A stretch of DNA of 8,437 nucleotides, taken from Spirochaetaceae bacterium. GTDB lineage: Bacteria > Spirochaetota > Spirochaetia > Treponematales > Breznakiellaceae. Both the position numbers and the translations under genes were made by a program. The DNA lies in contig JAIRYB010000059.1 of the NCBI GenBank assembly GCA_031267955.1, forward strand, positions 1 to 8,437, given 5' to 3'. Shown piece after piece: positions 5,271 through 8,437 of the stretch; positions within the stretch are counted from its first letter, which is position 1; every line of letters begins with the position of its first letter. The notes beneath the pieces were generated by a model. It ran no database searches. It was not told the origin of the DNA and saw only the letters and a program-made list of their open reading frames with translations.

Positions 5271-5511
5271 TTTTTTATAATTTAACCTTAACCGCAAATA
5301 TTATTTTTTGTCAATATTTTAAGAATTTTTAAAGGTCGGGCAGCTTCCCGGATGGGGCATATATAGTGTATTGGGTTTATATGGCATACTATATGAAGAA
5401 CGATTCAACGAACGGAAGGAGCGCCGTTGGGCTTTTCAAAAAATATCCCTCGATTCATATTCTTTTTTTCTTTAATTTAAGACTAGCCTGTCTGCCTGAG
5501 TATATCTAAAA
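5271..5511. other. AT-rich intergenic region without a convincing gene
   Basis: On the minus strand it holds TATAAA (5274-5279), which would start transcription right at the structured leader, and a perfect TTGACA (5309-5314). These are 29 bases apart, too far to form one promoter, so the promoter of the acidic gene remains unresolved. An imperfect inverted repeat pairs ATATAGTGTAT (about 5360-5370) with ATACTATAT (about 5386-5394). A plus-strand 42-codon frame (5381-5509, MAYYMKNDSTNG start, hydrophobic HILFFF core) has no ribosome site and is not annotated as a gene. No clear terminator for the HD-GYP gene ending at 5512 was found. Confidence 0.5.
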
Positions 5512-6567
5512 TTATCTGAAACGCCCGACGGCGGAGAGAAATACATTTTTAAGTCCCGGATCGAACTGGGTTCCGCATCCGTCGCTGATTATCTTTACCG
5601 CCTGTTCCGGGGGAAACGCCTTTTTATAGGGCCGGTCCGAAATCAGGGCGTCATACACATCAACAAAGGCCATGAGCCGTCCCTGAAGGGGAATATTGGA
5701 ACCCGCCATCCCTCTGGGATACCCTGTACCGTCCCACTTTTCATGATGGGTACCGGCCATGATTTTGGCATGGGTCAAAAATATACTTTCCCTGGCGTTT
5801 TGCTGTATTTTTTCGATAACCGTCTCCCCGAAAACAGTATGCTTTTTCATTTCATCAAATTCTTCCCCGGTCAGGGGGCCCGGCTTGAGGAGTATACTGT
5901 CCCTGATGGCTATCTTGCCCACATCGTGGAGTTTGGAAGACTGGAGAAATAAGTTAATGTTCCAGGTGTCCAGTATATCCTTATATATTTCCCGTTTTAT
6001 CATTTCCTCTACCAGAATACGCAGGGACCGTTCCGTCCTTTCCACATGGCCTCCGGTTACATCGTCCCGGCATTCCACCAGGTTTGCCATGGTTATCATC
6101 ACCGCATTTTGCAGCTCAAGGACTTCCCCCGTCTTCTCCTCCACCAGGCACTGGAGGTTTTCGTTCAGGTTTTTCAGTTCCGCTTTTTGGGATTCCAGAA
6201 GCAGATGTACCTCCGTCCGCTTTAAAAGCAGCTGGGGGGAAAAGGGTTTGGAAATATAATCAATCGCCCCCAGGCTAAACCCTTCCAGTTCGCTGACAGT
6301 ATCTGTTTTAGAGGTAAGAAATATAACCGGAATACCGGCGGTCCGGGGATTGCCCTTCAGGGTCCTTATAGCCTCGTATCCGTTGATCCCGGGCATAACC
6401 ACATCCAGCAGGATTAAATCCGGAAGTGTCTGCTCAAGAAACCGAAACAGCTTTTCCGCACTCGGTACGGTAAAGACATTATAGCGATCCATCAGTGTGT
6501 CTCTGGCCAATTTTAAATTGACCGGATTATCGTCCACAAGAACGACTTTCTTCTTTTCATTCTGCAT
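5512..6567 (-). CDS. Response regulator with HD-GYP domain, cyclic-di-GMP phosphodiesterase type
   Basis: The product has 351 residues. Residues about 6-125 form a REC domain: acidic pair D12/D13, phosphoacceptor D55 in LILLDVVMPG, T85 and K107 in SKPF. A short coiled coil (about 122-152) leads to the HD-GYP domain (about 155-345) with DVTGGHVER (H174), KLHDVGK (H214, D215), H243, HHEKWDGTGYPRG (H274/H275, GYP at 282-284) and VDVYDAL (D304). All metal and signature residues of active HD-GYP enzymes are present, so hydrolysis of cyclic-di-GMP to GMP or pGpG controlled by phosphorylation is expected. There is no signal peptide; the protein is cytoplasmic. The start is the ATG at 6567, seven bases after AGGAGG; an in-frame GTG at 6585 lies upstream of that site. 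It is divergent from a sensor kinase at 6948, which may be its phosphodonor. Confidence 0.94.
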   Translation of the reverse strand: MQNEKKKVVLVDDNPVNLKLARDTLMDRYNVFTVPSAEKLFRFLEQTLPDLILLDVVMPGINGYEAIRTLKGNPRTAGIPVIFLTSKTDTVSELEGFSLGAIDYISKPFSPQLLLKRTEVHLLLESQKAELKNLNENLQCLVEEKTGEVLELQNAVMITMANLVECRDDVTGGHVERTERSLRILVEEMIKREIYKDILDTWNINLFLQSSKLHDVGKIAIRDSILLKPGPLTGEEFDEMKKHTVFGETVIEKIQQNARESIFLTHAKIMAGTHHEKWDGTGYPRGMAGSNIPLQGRLMAFVDVYDALISDRPYKKAFPPEQAVKIISDGCGTQFDPGLKNVFLSAVGRFR

Positions 6568-6574
6568 ACCCATC

Positions 6575-6580
6575 CCTCCT
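6575..6580 (-). promoter_or_regulatory. Shine-Dalgarno AGGAGG that fixes the HD-GYP regulator start
   Basis: A full consensus AGGAGG lies seven bases before ATG 6567. It falls inside the codons of a longer in-frame reading that begins at GTG 6585 (MSGGMG), which is therefore unlikely to be used. ATG 6573 is only one base from the site. Confidence 0.8.
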
Positions 6581-6625
6581 GACACACAGCCTTATCTTTA
6601 GAAGCATATCACGTTTCATAAGAAA

Positions 6626-6642
6626 GTAAACCGGTTGTTTAC
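6626..6642. promoter_or_regulatory. Operator-like palindrome upstream of the HD-GYP gene
   Basis: GTAAAC (6626-6631) and GTTTAC (6637-6642) are perfect inverted arms with a five-base centre, overlapping the eight-base palindrome AACCGGTT (6629-6636). It is about 60 bases upstream of the HD-GYP ATG, a plausible place for a repressor or activator. The binding protein is unknown. Confidence 0.3.
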
Positions 6643-6947
6643 CGGCTCCGATAAAACTTACAGCAAAGCTAATCATACCGATAGTTGGATAATTATCCCA
6701 TAATAGCCAGCAATTTTATAGCACTAAAAAACAGTTCGGGTATAAATCGTCCCGGCAGCGCCGGTTCCGGCCACGCGTATTCATCAATATGCCGGAAAAA
6801 CCGCTGTTTTACCGCGTTTCACCCGCAGCGCCGGCTGCATAAAACAGAAAACCGCCTATTTTTTATAATATTCCTGATAATTGTTCTCATATAGGGTATC
6901 ATTATTATATAGTATGATAATATAGATATTCCGGAGAGCAGTGAATT

Positions 6948-8437
6948 ATGAAATTGTCCGTAAAAGTATCCTTAATTGTCGGGGCGCTGGTTCTTTTGTT
7001 CATGGTTTGTATGGCCATTGTCTCCAATATGAGGGTCTCCGGAATTATGGAAGGAACTGCGGAAAAATCCCTGCAAAATCAGTCAAAAATTGCGGCCCAG
7101 CTCATCTCCGACGGGATTATCAAGGCGGAACTTGACGTGCTGTATGAACTGGCAAACCGCGCCGAGACCAGAACCATGGACTGGGAAATCCAGCGGGACA
7201 GCTTGCTGCCGGAAATAGACCGCCACGGATATATGGATTTCGGCATTGTCGGCCCGGACGGTATAGCCCATTATATCAAGGACGGCAGCACATCAAACCT
7301 CGCGGACCGGGACTATATTGTAAAAGCCCTGGCCGGAGAGCCGGTTATTTCGGATGTCCTTGTCAGCAGGGTTATCGAAAAACCGGTGGTTATGTTTGCC
7401 GCCCCCATTTTTGCCAATGACATGGTAGCGGGGGCCCTGATAGGAAGGCGGGACGGCGCGGTCCTTACGGATATGACCAACCATATCGGCCTGGGAAATA
7501 CCGGCTATATCTACATGATCAACCCCCAGGGTACGGTTATCTGCCACCCCAATACGGACCTGGTGTACAACCAGTTTAATCCGATACAGGCGGTAAAAGA
7601 AGACCCCTCCCTGCGGTCCCTGGCGGCTTTTTTCGAGGGCGTACTGAATAACGACAACGGGGCCAGGCAATACGATTTTAACGGGAAAACGCTTATCGGT
7701 ACGTACGCAAAGGTTCCCGGCGCAAACTGGTTTCTGATTGGAACCGTAGAGAAGGACGAATTTTTCTTTGAAATAAACCAGATGCTGATAGGTACCCTTC
7801 TCATCGCCGGGGCGGCGACGGTTATCGCGGTTTTCATTATTATATTGGTACTGCGCGTTTCCCTTATCAGGCCAATCGACGAGATCGTGACCGCAGCGAC
7901 AGCCCTGGCGAACATGAAGTTTGATATTGATATTTCCGGGGAACGGAAAGATGAAATAGGGGATGTACAGGCGGCTTTCCGTACTATTCGTGATGAACTT
8001 AAAGAAACCATCACCGATATTAACGAGGCAAAACACAGGGCGGAAACGGCGAATGAGGCAAAGAGTACCTTTTTAGCCAAGACCAGCCACGAAATCCGCA
8101 CTCCCATGAACGCCATAGTCGGCATGTCGGAATTGATCCTCCGGGAAAAAATATCCCCCGAAGTCTACGAATATACCATGGGCATCAAACAGGCGGGGGC
8201 GAACCTTCTCTCCATCATCAACGATATACTGGATTTTTCAAAGATCGAATCGGGCAAGCTGGAGATCCTGCCTATTCATTATTATTTTAGATCCGTCATC
8301 AACGATGTCATCAATATCATCCGTATCCGGGCTTTAGAGAAATCCCTTGTCTTTATCGCCAACATCGATTCTGCCATGCCCAACGATCTTATCGGAGACG
8401 AGGTACGGATCAGGCAGATACTGCTGAATCTGCTGGG
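6948..8437 (+). CDS. Sensor histidine kinase (Cache-HAMP-HisKA-HATPase), probably hybrid, C-terminus outside window
   Basis: The first 496 codons are present. The start ATG 6948 is preceded by GGAGAG (6933-6938) at nine bases. Order: membrane helix about 7-27; periplasmic double-Cache-type sensor about 35-275 (first subdomain with FGIVGPDGIAHYIK near 98, second with GNTGYIYMINPQGTVICHP near 183); second helix about 279-303; HAMP about 303-357 (RPIDEIV, DEIGDV). A short coiled coil leads to HisKA with FLAKTSHEIRTPMNAIVGM and phosphorylated His381. The window ends at the N-box of the ATPase domain (DEVRIRQILLNLL). Cache domains bind small ligands such as amino or carboxylic acids outside the membrane; the ligand here is unknown. 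The HEIRTPMN-type H-box is typical of hybrid kinases with C-terminal receiver domains, but those would lie beyond the edge. It is divergent from an HD-GYP response regulator. Confidence 0.92.
   Translation, partial: MKLSVKVSLIVGALVLLFMVCMAIVSNMRVSGIMEGTAEKSLQNQSKIAAQLISDGIIKAELDVLYELANRAETRTMDWEIQRDSLLPEIDRHGYMDFGIVGPDGIAHYIKDGSTSNLADRDYIVKALAGEPVISDVLVSRVIEKPVVMFAAPIFANDMVAGALIGRRDGAVLTDMTNHIGLGNTGYIYMINPQGTVICHPNTDLVYNQFNPIQAVKEDPSLRSLAAFFEGVLNNDNGARQYDFNGKTLIGTYAKVPGANWFLIGTVEKDEFFFEINQMLIGTLLIAGAATVIAVFIIILVLRVSLIRPIDEIVTAATALANMKFDIDISGERKDEIGDVQAAFRTIRDELKETITDINEAKHRAETANEAKSTFLAKTSHEIRTPMNAIVGMSELILREKISPEVYEYTMGIKQAGANLLSIINDILDFSKIESGKLEILPIHYYFRSVINDVINIIRIRALEKSLVFIANIDSAMPNDLIGDEVRIRQILLNLL

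Larger units (their letters stand above)
6568..6947. other. Divergent regulatory region between the HD-GYP regulator and the sensor kinase
   Basis: 380 bases without a convincing gene. It contains an operator-like palindrome (6626-6642), CTGTTTTA (6804-6811) pairing with TAAAACAG (6840-6847) around a hairpin GCAGC-GCCG-GCTGC (6825-6838), and the ten-mer GCAGCGCCGG twice (near 6757 and at 6825-6834). A very AT-rich stretch (6851-6930) with TATCAT/ATGATA arms at 6897-6902 and 6914-6919 lies before the kinase. Promoters must lie here for both directions, and several TATAAT-like boxes exist in 6903-6925, but no -35/-10 pair stands out. A 69-codon plus frame from TTG 6685 lacks a ribosome site. 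Confidence 0.5.

Noticed and set aside
6685..6894. 69-codon plus-strand frame in the divergent region
   Set aside because: TTG start, no ribosome site, no recognisable domain, and it covers inverted repeats and promoter-like DNA.
7293..8125. Minus-strand frames opposite the sensor kinase
   Set aside because: They are shadows of the kinase, whose Cache, HAMP and H-box motifs are unambiguous on the plus strand.

Overview
The window looks like a piece of a fairly GC-rich spirochaete chromosome, most likely Treponema or a close relative. This is an inference from the overall gene style: a lipoprotein sugar-binding protein facing a PocR/AraC regulator, NfeD/FloA membrane proteins, an HD-GYP response regulator and a Cache-type hybrid kinase. 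No rRNA, tRNA or other marker gene is present to fix the taxon. No phage, IS transposase, CRISPR array or tRNA was seen.

Layout. (1) 1-165 (-) is the beginning of a substrate-binding lipoprotein of a sugar-type ABC transporter, cut by the window edge. It is divergent from an AraC-family regulator with a cysteine-rich PocR sensor domain (287-1162, +). A good promoter for the transporter lies between them. (2) 1223-4610 (-) is a membrane-microdomain cluster transcribed leftward: a ClpP-type membrane serine protease of the NfeD family, then the flotillin-like protein FloA, then a small membrane-anchored Ala/Pro-rich protein two bases after floA. The gap between nfeD and floA holds three consecutive GC-rich hairpins and a floA promoter with a perfect TATAAT. 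(3) 4727-5119 (-) encodes a small protein with an extreme Asp/Phe tail, preceded by an unusual 133-bp structured element whose ends pair with each other. (4) 5271-5511 is AT-rich and without a convincing gene. (5) 5512-6567 (-) is a REC plus HD-GYP response regulator (cyclic-di-GMP phosphodiesterase type). It diverges from (6) 6948-8437 (+), a sensor histidine kinase with Cache, HAMP and HisKA domains that runs off the right edge inside its ATPase domain.

How the genes may work together. The left end is a classic regulator/transporter pair in which PocR-AraC probably controls uptake of a carbon source. NfeD and FloA are known partners in bacterial functional membrane microdomains, and the third gene occupies the slot of an accessory protein. 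The right end is a signalling pair: the kinase senses an extracytoplasmic ligand and may phosphorylate the divergently encoded HD-GYP regulator, lowering cyclic-di-GMP. The partnership is inferred from position only.

The least explained parts are the acidic protein with its structured leader (5120-5276), the hairpin cluster upstream of floA (2946-3061), and the third gene of the nfeD-floA cluster.
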